The notes under the pieces: generated by a model
What the model was told of the DNA's origin: nothing
The model's database searches: none
The model's input: the letters and a program-made list of their open reading frames with translations, nothing else
Part shown: positions 39,350 through 47,145 of the stretch, piece after piece
Layout: every line of letters starts with the position of its first letter
Numbering within the stretch: position 1 is the stretch's first letter
Translations under genes and position numbers: made by a program
Assembly: GCF_002813755.1 (NCBI RefSeq)
Contig: NZ_CP018061.1
Coordinates: 2,966,001 to 3,030,000 of the forward strand
Direction of reading: 5' to 3'
Length of the DNA stretch: 64,000 nt
Source: Enterococcus mundtii
Lineage (GTDB): Bacteria; Bacillota; Bacilli; Lactobacillales; Enterococcaceae

Positions 39350-39760
39350 CTAATAAATCAGACTGTCTTCCCCACTCCCGTCTGTTGATCGCACTTCGAT
39401 CACTAATTTGTGAGGCAAACAAACGATTGTTTCACCATTATTCGTTGCCCAGCCTCGGCGAACGCAAATCTGGTCGTCGCAGTCTGCTTCTTTGATCCGA
39501 ATTCGTTCCCCATCAATCTCAATCACGTTTTTATCACCATGATCATCTTCGTATAAATAGGTATAAGCTTTGGTTTCAGTTACCAACGGAAAAGTCTTGA
39601 TTTCTGTTCCATCGACTCGTAGCACCGCTTCTTTATTTGGTGTTGCATCCACTTGTTGATAACTAAAGATGACAACCGGTAAGAATGAGAGCATGACTAA
39701 CAAAAGAATAATGATGATATCCCAAGGTTTTAATAAACTTTTTTGAATAAATTCTTTCAA
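39350..39760 (-). CDS. eetA: EetA-like protein with NusG domain II
   Basis: 136 residues: one N-terminal membrane helix (DIIIILLLVMLSFLPVVIFSY) and an extracytoplasmic NusG-II-type beta domain, with DCDDQICVRRGW and CLPHKLVIEV near its end. The paired cysteines and position before eetB identify EetA of the extracellular electron transfer locus. Start at ATG 39760. It lies 240 bases downstream of ndh2, with a terminator in between, so eetA-eetB-dmkB have their own promoter. Confidence 0.87.
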   Translation of the reverse strand: MKEFIQKSLLKPWDIIIILLLVMLSFLPVVIFSYQQVDATPNKEAVLRVDGTEIKTFPLVTETKAYTYLYEDDHGDKNVIEIDGERIRIKEADCDDQICVRRGWATNNGETIVCLPHKLVIEVRSTDGSGEDSLIY

Positions 39761-39892
39761 GTACTCACTCCCTTTTTCTCCTCATTTGATTGCTCCAATT
39801 TTACCATGAATAACGAAGGTTGTGAATGAGAGGCACAACTCAGCTAATCGAAGGATTTGATCCATTCATCATTTCTATACGAACCTATTTAA

Positions 39893-39935
39893 GAAAAAGA
39901 CGAGCTTGGAATGTTTGCACACCCCAAGCTCCTCC
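39893..39935 (-). terminator. Terminator of ndh2
   Basis: GAGCTTGG and CCAAGCTC form the stem. On the reverse strand the 3' side continues TCTTTTTCTT. Confidence 0.8.
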
Positions 39936-40002
39936 TTATTTCTTCTCATGTCATGATTTTAGTTGCTAAAATCATTTTGATTGTTTGAATTGTTAACTTT
40001 CT

Positions 40003-41934
40003 CTATTCGCCGTAACGTGCCTTTGGTTTCCCGTACCACCAATTACCGAGTGTTTTTTGTAACCAAGGAATCACCCAACGATCCAAACCGATCGCACGAC
40101 CTGAACCATTCATCAATGCAAAAGCCACAAAGATGAACCAGATGTTTACCCAATAGAACATACCAGAAATACAGAAAGTGATGACTAAGACAATCGTTGT
40201 TGCACTACATAACCAAGTGAATAAACCGGCAATCAATGCTAACGCTAACGCGATTTCAAAGAAGACCATGAATTTTTGGAAGAACATCGCTACATCGTTA
40301 TTTGGCATGATGACTTGCATGATGCTATTGAACCAGTCTGGTGATTTATCAAGCACTGCCATTGGTTCTTCACCATACGCATAGCTCAACCCAAAATGTG
40401 CCGCTTGCGTTGCTGCTTCTCCAGTTGTCGCACCTGCGCCACTCGCAGCTGTTGTTGCATCACCTGCTGCTGAAGCCCCACTTGCTACATCTGCTACATT
40501 GTACTCCCAAGTCCAAGGGAACACACTGTTACCAGTAAACCATGAACCTTCACCAAACCAAGTGCTTGGTTTTAATACTTCACCATTACCGATCATTTTC
40601 TTAGAAGCTTCGACTAACCAAACGAGACCGTAGAAGATTCGTAATGGGACGCTCCATAAAACATTGCCGTAACGAGAAGAATGACCACGAGTCACATTGC
40701 GATCATCTTTGATATGGAAGAATTCGTGCATCATATATTGGAACATATAATAACCTGAACGGATATCAAAGAAATATTTCAAGTTGACGATATGCTTCAT
40801 GATGATTGCTAAAAAGCCACTTAAATGGATTTTGTCAAAAAGGTTCGCTACACCCCATTTTGCGCCAACTGAAACCATGAATCCTTGATAATTGCCTTTG
40901 AATTTATGTTTCTCGCCACCTTTGATCGAAGCCACGATATTCGCTGCAGCTGTATGACCAGTTTGTTCTGCGGCTTGAACGATCTGTGGTGTTGGTGTAT
41001 TAGGGAATTCTTCGTAATACACTAAGTCACCAATGATATAGATATTTTGTTCTTCATAGCCTTTTGCTTGCATATATTCGTTTGCTACTAAACGTTGACC
41101 GCGTGCAGTCTCTAATCCGAAATCAGCCGCATCTGTTGTTCCTTTGACACCTGCTGTCCAAATCAATGTATGCGTAGGCACTTCACGACCGTCTTTTAAT
41201 TTGATATGGTCAGGAGCGACTTCAACGATTGGCGCATTCAATAATAGCTCAACATTCTTTTTATTTAAATAACGTTCTGCTTTGGCTGCATCGTTACGGT
41301 CCAACATATTCAAAATCGTTGGCATTGCTTCAACAACCATTAGTGTAATCTCATTTGGATCTAGTTTGTAGTCTTTGGCTAAACGATCTTTCCAATCTAC
41401 TAGCTCACCGATCATTTCGATTCCCGTAAACCCAGAACCACACACAACAAACGTCAACATTGCTTTACGCAATTTTTCGTCTGGTTCTAATGCTGCTTTT
41501 TCGACTGTTTTCTCAATGTGCTTACGAATCTTAACGGAATCTTCAAATGACCAAAGAGTAAAGCCGTTTTCTTTCACACCTGGCGTACCAAAATCATTTG
41601 GTTCACCACCCATACCTAAAATCAATTGGTCGAATGGATAAGCGCCTAATTTGGTTTTGACGATTTTTTTCTCTTTGTCGATGCCGATTACTGTATCAGT
41701 AACTAGATCTACATTTTTTTGTCTTGCAAATAATCGTTGTAAATCGTACTGGATCGCCTCTGGTTCCACACGTCCGCCTGCAACTTCGTGAAGTTCTGTC
41801 ATCATCGTGTGGTACGAATGACGATCAATCAATGTGATTGTTACGTCTTCTTTTTTCAGTTTCTTTGCTAAGTGTTTTGTAGCTGAAACACCTGCATAAC
41901 CAGCACCCACAACGACAATATTTTGCTTTGTCAT
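40003..41934 (-). CDS. ndh2: Type II NADH dehydrogenase with C-terminal membrane domain
   Basis: 643 residues. The N-terminal two-thirds is a flavoprotein NADH dehydrogenase: FAD site NIVVVGAGYAGVSATKHL, NAD site VVCGSGFTGIEMIGEL. The extra C-terminal 230 residues hold membrane helices (for example FFEIALALALIAGLFTWLCS), of DoxX-like appearance, which anchor it. This long form is the Ndh2 type used in extracellular electron transfer, where it moves electrons from NADH to demethylmenaquinone dedicated to that route. AAGGAGCGG precedes the ATG. It is divergent from pplA across a region with a Fur-like site. Confidence 0.92.
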   Translation of the reverse strand: MTKQNIVVVGAGYAGVSATKHLAKKLKKEDVTITLIDRHSYHTMMTELHEVAGGRVEPEAIQYDLQRLFARQKNVDLVTDTVIGIDKEKKIVKTKLGAYPFDQLILGMGGEPNDFGTPGVKENGFTLWSFEDSVKIRKHIEKTVEKAALEPDEKLRKAMLTFVVCGSGFTGIEMIGELVDWKDRLAKDYKLDPNEITLMVVEAMPTILNMLDRNDAAKAERYLNKKNVELLLNAPIVEVAPDHIKLKDGREVPTHTLIWTAGVKGTTDAADFGLETARGQRLVANEYMQAKGYEEQNIYIIGDLVYYEEFPNTPTPQIVQAAEQTGHTAAANIVASIKGGEKHKFKGNYQGFMVSVGAKWGVANLFDKIHLSGFLAIIMKHIVNLKYFFDIRSGYYMFQYMMHEFFHIKDDRNVTRGHSSRYGNVLWSVPLRIFYGLVWLVEASKKMIGNGEVLKPSTWFGEGSWFTGNSVFPWTWEYNVADVASGASAAGDATTAASGAGATTGEAATQAAHFGLSYAYGEEPMAVLDKSPDWFNSIMQVIMPNNDVAMFFQKFMVFFEIALALALIAGLFTWLCSATTIVLVITFCISGMFYWVNIWFIFVAFALMNGSGRAIGLDRWVIPWLQKTLGNWWYGKPKARYGE

Positions 41935-42239
41935 TGAATATCCGCTCCTTATTTTTCATCTATATAAATTATTAATAGTTGATCGTTTTTTCAATTTGAT
42001 AATGATTACACAATCTTTATACATTATATAGATGTTTTATATATTTGTCTAACACCTTTTTATGTTTTTTTTGTTACAATAAAAACGCCTGTTTTTCACG
42101 AAAATTCCAGAAAGAAAACGCTCAATTAAATCACTTCCGTTATTTTTGTAAAACGGTTGACTTATTGATGATATCCATTAGAATGTATAATGAATCACAA
42201 GGAATTTGTGGACAAAAAATGAAATGGCGGGGTTAAAAA
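41935..42239. other. ndh2-pplA divergent control region
   Basis: 305 bases between the divergent starts. A Fur-like site is at 41997-42011. A perfect -10 (TATAAT, 42186-42191, preceded by TG) serves pplA. TTGACT at about 42158 is too far from it to be an ideal -35. Confidence 0.6.
41997..42011. promoter_or_regulatory. Fur-like operator
   Basis: TGATAATGATTACAC matches the 7-1-7 Fur half-sites (TGATAAT, N, ATTATCA) in 11 of 14 positions. It lies about 60 bases upstream of ndh2 and 230 upstream of pplA. Iron control of the locus is inferred. Confidence 0.4.
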
Positions 42240-43178
42240 ATGAAGAAAAATCGGTTTGTTACGGGGTTTGCGGTATTAGCATTCTCAACATTATTGCTAG
42301 GAGCTTGTGGATCAGATAACAATGATAGTTCAAGTAGTACATCTTCTTCTACTTCTACTGCACAATCTTCTACAACAGAAACTAGTACAACAGAATCATC
42401 TAAGGAAATCGTTGCTGGTGGAGAATTACAAGACGGTACATATAAGTTAGAAGAGAAAAACTACTCTAATGGTTACCGTTCAGTCTTTGAAATGGTCGTG
42501 AAAGACGGTAAGATCACTGAATCAAATTTTGATTACATCGATGCAGATGGCAAATCAAAACAAGATGACACAGAATACAACGAAAAAATGGAAGAGAAAT
42601 CTGGTACAAATCCAGAAATGTTCATTCCTGAATTAAATGAGCAATTGCTAAGTGCACAAAGCGCAAGTGGTGTAGAAGTTGTTACTGGTGCGACACATTC
42701 ATCAGAAAGTTTCCAAAACTATGCACAACAATTGATCCAAGCGGCTCAAGCAGGCAACACAGAAACGATTGAAATCGACAATGGTGCTGAACTTAAAGAC
42801 GGCACATACAAATTAGAAGAGAAAAACTATTCAAATGGCTACCGTGTACAATTTGAATTGACAGTTGCAGATGGCAAAGTTACTGACTCAAACTTTGATT
42901 ACATCGATGCAGATGGCAAATCAAAACAAGATGATACAGAGTACAACGAAAAGATGAAAGAAAAATCTGGTACTGACCCTCAAACTTACATCCCAGAATT
43001 AAACGATGAACTTGTTTCAGCAATGGGCGAAGAAGATGGTTCTCCAGCAGATGTTGAAGTGATTACTGGTGCAACACACAGTGCACATTCATTCATCATG
43101 TACGCACAACAATTAGTGAATGCCGCTGAAAAAGGTGACACACAAACAATTGAAGTCGACAACATTGTGACAAAATAA
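42240..43178 (+). CDS. pplA: Flavinylated lipoprotein PplA
   Basis: 312 residues. Lipoprotein signal with lipobox LLLGACGS, then a Ser/Thr-rich linker, then two tandem FMN-binding domains of about 110 residues. They carry the flavinylation motifs EVVTGATHSS and EVITGATHSA, whose threonine receives FMN from an ApbE-type transferase. The two domains are nearly identical in the stretch NFDYIDADGKSKQDD, which points to a recent duplication. The protein is the extracellular terminal flavoprotein of the electron-transfer chain and is also the known source of a pheromone-like peptide in Listeria. No clear AGGAGG is seen; GGCGGGG lies close before the ATG. A terminator follows. Confidence 0.93.
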   Translation: MKKNRFVTGFAVLAFSTLLLGACGSDNNDSSSSTSSSTSTAQSSTTETSTTESSKEIVAGGELQDGTYKLEEKNYSNGYRSVFEMVVKDGKITESNFDYIDADGKSKQDDTEYNEKMEEKSGTNPEMFIPELNEQLLSAQSASGVEVVTGATHSSESFQNYAQQLIQAAQAGNTETIEIDNGAELKDGTYKLEEKNYSNGYRVQFELTVADGKVTDSNFDYIDADGKSKQDDTEYNEKMKEKSGTDPQTYIPELNDELVSAMGEEDGSPADVEVITGATHSAHSFIMYAQQLVNAAEKGDTQTIEVDNIVTK

Positions 43179-43223
43179 ACTTTGTCCTACAAAAGGCTCA
43201 TCTGCCTTTACGATAATACTTTT

Positions 43224-43255
43224 GGAGATGTGGCAACTGTCACATCTCTTTTTCT
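43224..43255 (+). terminator. Terminator of pplA
   Basis: GAGATGTG-GCAACTGT-CACATCTC followed by T5. Confidence 0.85.
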
Positions 43256-43407
43256 ATTCTATTCTATATAAACGTACATCCCCCGAAAAAAAGATGTTCA
43301 TTCCTGCCAGATTATATTAGAATACAAAGCATGAGCTTACTTTTTGATTTCACTAAGAGAGTTCTTTTATGTGAAATAAGCAATAGATAAAAAGAAATGA
43401 GGAATAG

Positions 43408-44505
43408 ATGTTGAAGAAACGATTACTCCCTTTCGTCTTGCTCTTGTGCCTACTGACTATTGCGGGCTGTAGCACAGATCAAACAACGGAAGGAAAACAA
43501 GAGAACAACACTTCACTGCTTTCTGACCCTTACACAGATGAACAATTTTTACTTGGTACTTACGTGCGTATCCGTATCTACGATGAAGGGAAAGAAGACG
43601 TATTAAAACCTGCTTTTGACCGTGTCAAAGAGTTGGGCGATAAAATCACGATCAATCAAAGCGGCTCCGAAGTTGATGAAATCAATCAACAAGCAGGAAT
43701 CCAACCAGTCAAAGTGTCCGATGATGTGTACCGTTTATTAAAACGAGCATATGAGTATAGCGAAGACTCACATGGAGGCTTTGATATGGCAATCGGTCCA
43801 ATCACACAACTCTGGCGTATCGGTTTCGATGATGCCCGTAAGCCATCACAAGCAGAAATTGATGAAGCATTGAAGTTAGTCGACTACCATAAAGTCCAAT
43901 TCAATGATGAGGAAAAGACTGTTTACTTGCAAGAAAAAGGCATGATCCTTGATCTAGGGGCAATTGCGAAAGGGTTCATTACCGATGAAGTCGTCAAAGT
44001 CTTGAAAGACAATGATGTAACGACTGCGATCGTCGATCTAGGTGGGAATGTCTATGTTCTTGGACACAGTCCTAGAGGAGAAGATCAAGATTGGACAGTC
44101 GGTATCCAAGATCCGAATCTTGCCCGTGGATCGATCCTCGGCTCGATCAAAGAAAGAAATAAAACATTAGTCACATCTGGAATTTATGAGCGCTATTTAG
44201 AAGTCGATGGCGTGAAATATCATCACTTGTTTGATCCAAAAACTGGTTATCCATTTGACAATGACATTGCTGGTGTCACGATCATCACAGACCAATCGAT
44301 CGATGGTGACGGACTATCTACTGCCGTCTTCGCCATGGGTGTAAAAGATGGATTGGCTTACATCGAGGATAAACTGAATGACGGAACGGAGGCGATTTTT
44401 GTTACAAAAGATGATAAGGTCTATGTGACAGACCCAATCAAAGACACTTTCAAACTCGCTGAAGATTCAAAATATACCATGGGCAATCGTTCTGAATTAA
44501 ACTAA
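43408..44505 (+). CDS. fmnB: FMN transferase (ApbE family lipoprotein)
   Basis: 365 residues. Lipobox LTIAGCST; then the ApbE domain with FLLGTYVRIRIYDEG, AIAKGFITDEVVKVL, VDLGGNVYVLG and the metal/FAD site region near DGDGLSTAVFAMG. It transfers FMN from FAD to threonine in exported proteins, here very likely the two motifs of PplA encoded just upstream. It is followed by dmkA after 12 bases, so the two share a transcript. AATGAGG precedes the ATG. Confidence 0.93.
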   Translation: MLKKRLLPFVLLLCLLTIAGCSTDQTTEGKQENNTSLLSDPYTDEQFLLGTYVRIRIYDEGKEDVLKPAFDRVKELGDKITINQSGSEVDEINQQAGIQPVKVSDDVYRLLKRAYEYSEDSHGGFDMAIGPITQLWRIGFDDARKPSQAEIDEALKLVDYHKVQFNDEEKTVYLQEKGMILDLGAIAKGFITDEVVKVLKDNDVTTAIVDLGGNVYVLGHSPRGEDQDWTVGIQDPNLARGSILGSIKERNKTLVTSGIYERYLEVDGVKYHHLFDPKTGYPFDNDIAGVTIITDQSIDGDGLSTAVFAMGVKDGLAYIEDKLNDGTEAIFVTKDDKVYVTDPIKDTFKLAEDSKYTMGNRSELN

Positions 44506-44517
44506 GGAGTAACTGAT

Positions 44518-45471
44518 ATGACACTAAAAATCTTTTTAGAAGTAGTTGAACTACGTACGAAAGTCGCTAGTGTATTTCCTTTTGCGATAGGGGTTTTATT
44601 CTCTATCGCTTTTTTTCACGAAATACAGTGGTTGAACACTTTACTGTTTTTTATTGGTATGCTTGTCTTTGACTTAGCAACTACCGCAATCAATAACTAT
44701 ATGGATTATGAAAAAGCACATTCGGAAATTTATAAATATGAAGAGAACGTCATTGGACGGACTGGTATTTCACCAAAGCTTGTACGAAACATGATTTTGG
44801 CCATGATTGCTTTTGTCTTAGTCATCGGTATATTACTGACATTGAGGACCGGTTGGTTATTGTTGCTGATGGGTATGATTTGTTGTTTTATCGGAATCTT
44901 TTATACTTTTGGTCCTATCCCTTTATCACGTATGCCATTAGGAGAGATTTTCAGCGGTTTTACCATGGGTTTAGGGATATTTACGATGGTCATCTATATC
45001 AACACTCATCGTAGCGATCTATTTGATTTAACCCTATCTTTAACAACTGGCACCTTCAATTTATCTGGCAATATCTGGGCAGTAGCCGCCATCTTTCTTG
45101 CAGCACTCCCACTTGTTTTTACGATAGCAAATATTATGTTAGCGAATAATTTACGCGATTTGGAGCGAGATATTGAAAATCATCGGTATACGTTAGTTTT
45201 CTACATTGGTCGTCCAATCGGGATCATGCTGTTTCAACTTTTGATGTATGCGTGCTACCTGATTCTTTTAATAGGACTGATCAGTGGTATATTTCAATGG
45301 CCGATTCTTCTGGCTTTCTTGACTTTACCAAAAATCCATCTTAATCTCCAACTATTCAAAGAGAGTCTACCGCAGCCTATCAGTTTTAGCTATTCGATCA
45401 AAAATATGATTTTGTTCAACAGTAGTTATGCACTTGGTTTATTCGCAACGATTCTTCTCAATCAACTGTAG
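44518..45471 (+). CDS. dmkA: Demethylmenaquinone prenyltransferase (UbiA/MenA family)
   Basis: 317 residues, about nine membrane helices. The two aspartate-rich prenyl diphosphate sites are visible: INNYMDYEKA and NNLRDLERDIENH. It joins a polyprenyl chain to 1,4-dihydroxy-2-naphthoate, giving demethylmenaquinone. In this context it is DmkA, the partner of DmkB. TAAGGAG precedes the ATG. It is the last gene of the fmnB-dmkA unit. Confidence 0.92.
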   Translation: MTLKIFLEVVELRTKVASVFPFAIGVLFSIAFFHEIQWLNTLLFFIGMLVFDLATTAINNYMDYEKAHSEIYKYEENVIGRTGISPKLVRNMILAMIAFVLVIGILLTLRTGWLLLLMGMICCFIGIFYTFGPIPLSRMPLGEIFSGFTMGLGIFTMVIYINTHRSDLFDLTLSLTTGTFNLSGNIWAVAAIFLAALPLVFTIANIMLANNLRDLERDIENHRYTLVFYIGRPIGIMLFQLLMYACYLILLIGLISGIFQWPILLAFLTLPKIHLNLQLFKESLPQPISFSYSIKNMILFNSSYALGLFATILLNQL

Positions 45472-45474
45472 ACA

Positions 45475-45509
45475 TAAAAAACAGGTGGAAATTCTCCACC
45501 TGTTTTTTG
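45475..45509. terminator. Bidirectional terminator between dmkA and the secretion cluster
   Basis: AAAAAACAGGTGGA-AATTC-TCCACCTGTTTTTT; runs of A and T on both sides serve both converging transcripts. Confidence 0.9.
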
Positions 45510-45526
45510 GTCTATGGATCTACGGT

Positions 45527-46150
45527 CTATCTCGTTGGTAATGGTGCCCCTTTTGCTAGTGGGTTTCTTGCCAAGCCATGACTTCTTAATGAATCATTGT
45601 GTAGTTTTGCTTGGCTACTCGCTCTACTCGTCATTGCGGAAAGTCTCGGCTTTCCATCTGGAGTGCCTCCTTTTTCAGCTGAATTACTTCTAGACAGTAA
45701 GGGCTTTTCAGCTGAATTTCGGCCATGGGACATTGAGGCAGTCCCTTGCTCCCTTGTCAGGTGGTCTCTACTAATGACAAGTTTACGTTTGACAAAGTTC
45801 CAGGCTTTGGATAAGTTTCCTTTTTCTTTTGAACCTTTGTCTATTAATTTTTCTCGCCCATCTGCGCGATTTTGCTGAAATGTTCTGAATTTTTGCCTTA
45901 AAAAATTCCAAGCTCTGGCTAAAATTCCTTTTTCTTTTTGACCTTTTTCTTTTAGATCTTTATTTTTCGGATTTTCTCGTGCTTCTTTACGGTTTTTTCG
46001 AAATACTTGGACTTTTCGATATACTTTTATTCCTAATTGTAAAACTTTTTTTACGAATCTATAGAGCCAAATTGGGCCTTTTTGAAACATTCTTTTAAAA
46101 ATATTCTCGAGCTTATCGATTTCTGGATCTTTATCTGTGTTATTATGCAT
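45527..46150 (-). CDS. Small basic protein with repeated KEKG-AWNF motif, last gene of secretion cluster
   Basis: 207 residues, strongly basic, no signal peptide. Two copies of one amphipathic unit are visible: KEKGILARAWNFLRQK and KEKGNLSKAWNFVKRK, each followed by a basic stretch. The C-terminal third is Ser/Arg/Ala-rich and likely disordered, with SRSNSAEKGG, and ends NPLAKGAPLPTR. It starts directly at the stop codon of the gene before it, so it is translationally linked. I do not recognise it. A basic, disordered C-terminus is typical of type IV secretion substrates, and a membrane- or nucleic-acid-binding accessory is the alternative. Confidence 0.72.
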   Translation of the reverse strand: MHNNTDKDPEIDKLENIFKRMFQKGPIWLYRFVKKVLQLGIKVYRKVQVFRKNRKEARENPKNKDLKEKGQKEKGILARAWNFLRQKFRTFQQNRADGREKLIDKGSKEKGNLSKAWNFVKRKLVISRDHLTREQGTASMSHGRNSAEKPLLSRSNSAEKGGTPDGKPRLSAMTSRASSQAKLHNDSLRSHGLARNPLAKGAPLPTR

Positions 46151-47086
46151 TTAGGTCACATCTCTTTCTGTTATAGTGACTGTATTGCCCTCTTCATCTG
46201 TGGTTTCTTGTGTTCTTGAGGTGTCTGAACGACTCGTCCCATCTTGTGTCATTTGTACAGACTCATAGGGCTTTTCAAATAGAGTGTTCCATTGGAAGCT
46301 TCCTTCATTTCCGAGTAACCTGTATTGATTCGCTTCTTCAGTGATTCTAAAAGTGATTGTTTTTTGTAGATTCCCACTGTCTGTTCGATTGACGATAAAG
46401 TTGGCACCCTCATGATCAGTATCAAATGAAACAATTCGATACTCAAACGTTACTTCTTCATCTGATCTCCCTTCTTCAATTTTTTTCTGAGTAAATGTGT
46501 CTTCTCCAAACACTAACGTAAAGGAACGATTGTTGTTCGTATTTTCCCATGTTCCTTGCATCAAGATATCCATCCACATTTGTGAAACTGCTCGTTGCGC
46601 GGCTTCAATCTGTTCAGAAATTTCTGCTTCTAACTGCGCTTTTACTTCTTCTGTAGGATAAAGATACAAATCCTCCCCATCCTCTTCTCGATATAAGATC
46701 GTGTTGCCCATCTTGGTTTGTAGGGCAAATTCTTTGGTTTGCTTATTATCGTTTTCTAAAACTACCTGTCCACTTGTATTTAAATAATAGATCCCTGATT
46801 CAAACCAATCACTGGAGACTTTATATGTTCCATCAGTTGCTAATTCGATTTCTGTATCATCTGGTAGATTAGAATACCAGGTACCACTGTAGATCGTCGC
46901 GTTAAAACGATCTCTTGACTCTGTCGTTGCTTGTTCTTCTGTCGTTGAGTCTGCTGATTGATCTGTATTTGCTTGTGTAGTATTCATTAATGAATACCCC
47001 ACGAGCCCAGCAACGACAACAACAAATAATCCAAGTCCGATAATTATTTTTTTACCTGACTCTGTTTCTAAAAAATTTTTTAACAT
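46151..47086 (-). CDS. Membrane-anchored extracellular protein of the secretion cluster
   Basis: About 311 residues from the ATG at 47086 (AAAGGAGGA upstream; the frame extends to 47101). One N-terminal membrane helix (IIIGLGLFVVVVAGLVGYSLM) is followed by a Thr/Glu/Ser linker. Two related beta-rich domains come next, each opening with a GTW motif (SGTWYSNLPDDTEIEL and QGTWENTNNNRSFTL), and then a Thr/Glu-rich tail. It has no cytoplasmic part of note. It lies in the place where Gram-positive transfer clusters often have VirB8/TcpC-like or surface proteins, but the folds visible here look lipocalin-like rather than VirB8. Function unknown. Confidence 0.72.
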   Translation of the reverse strand: MLKNFLETESGKKIIIGLGLFVVVVAGLVGYSLMNTTQANTDQSADSTTEEQATTESRDRFNATIYSGTWYSNLPDDTEIELATDGTYKVSSDWFESGIYYLNTSGQVVLENDNKQTKEFALQTKMGNTILYREEDGEDLYLYPTEEVKAQLEAEISEQIEAAQRAVSQMWMDILMQGTWENTNNNRSFTLVFGEDTFTQKKIEEGRSDEEVTFEYRIVSFDTDHEGANFIVNRTDSGNLQKTITFRITEEANQYRLLGNEGSFQWNTLFEKPYESVQMTQDGTSRSDTSRTQETTDEEGNTVTITERDVT

Positions 47087-47145
47087 ACTTCCTCCTTTCA
47101 AGATATCCTCTCAACCATCTATCAATTATTTTCAGTGTTATCTTC

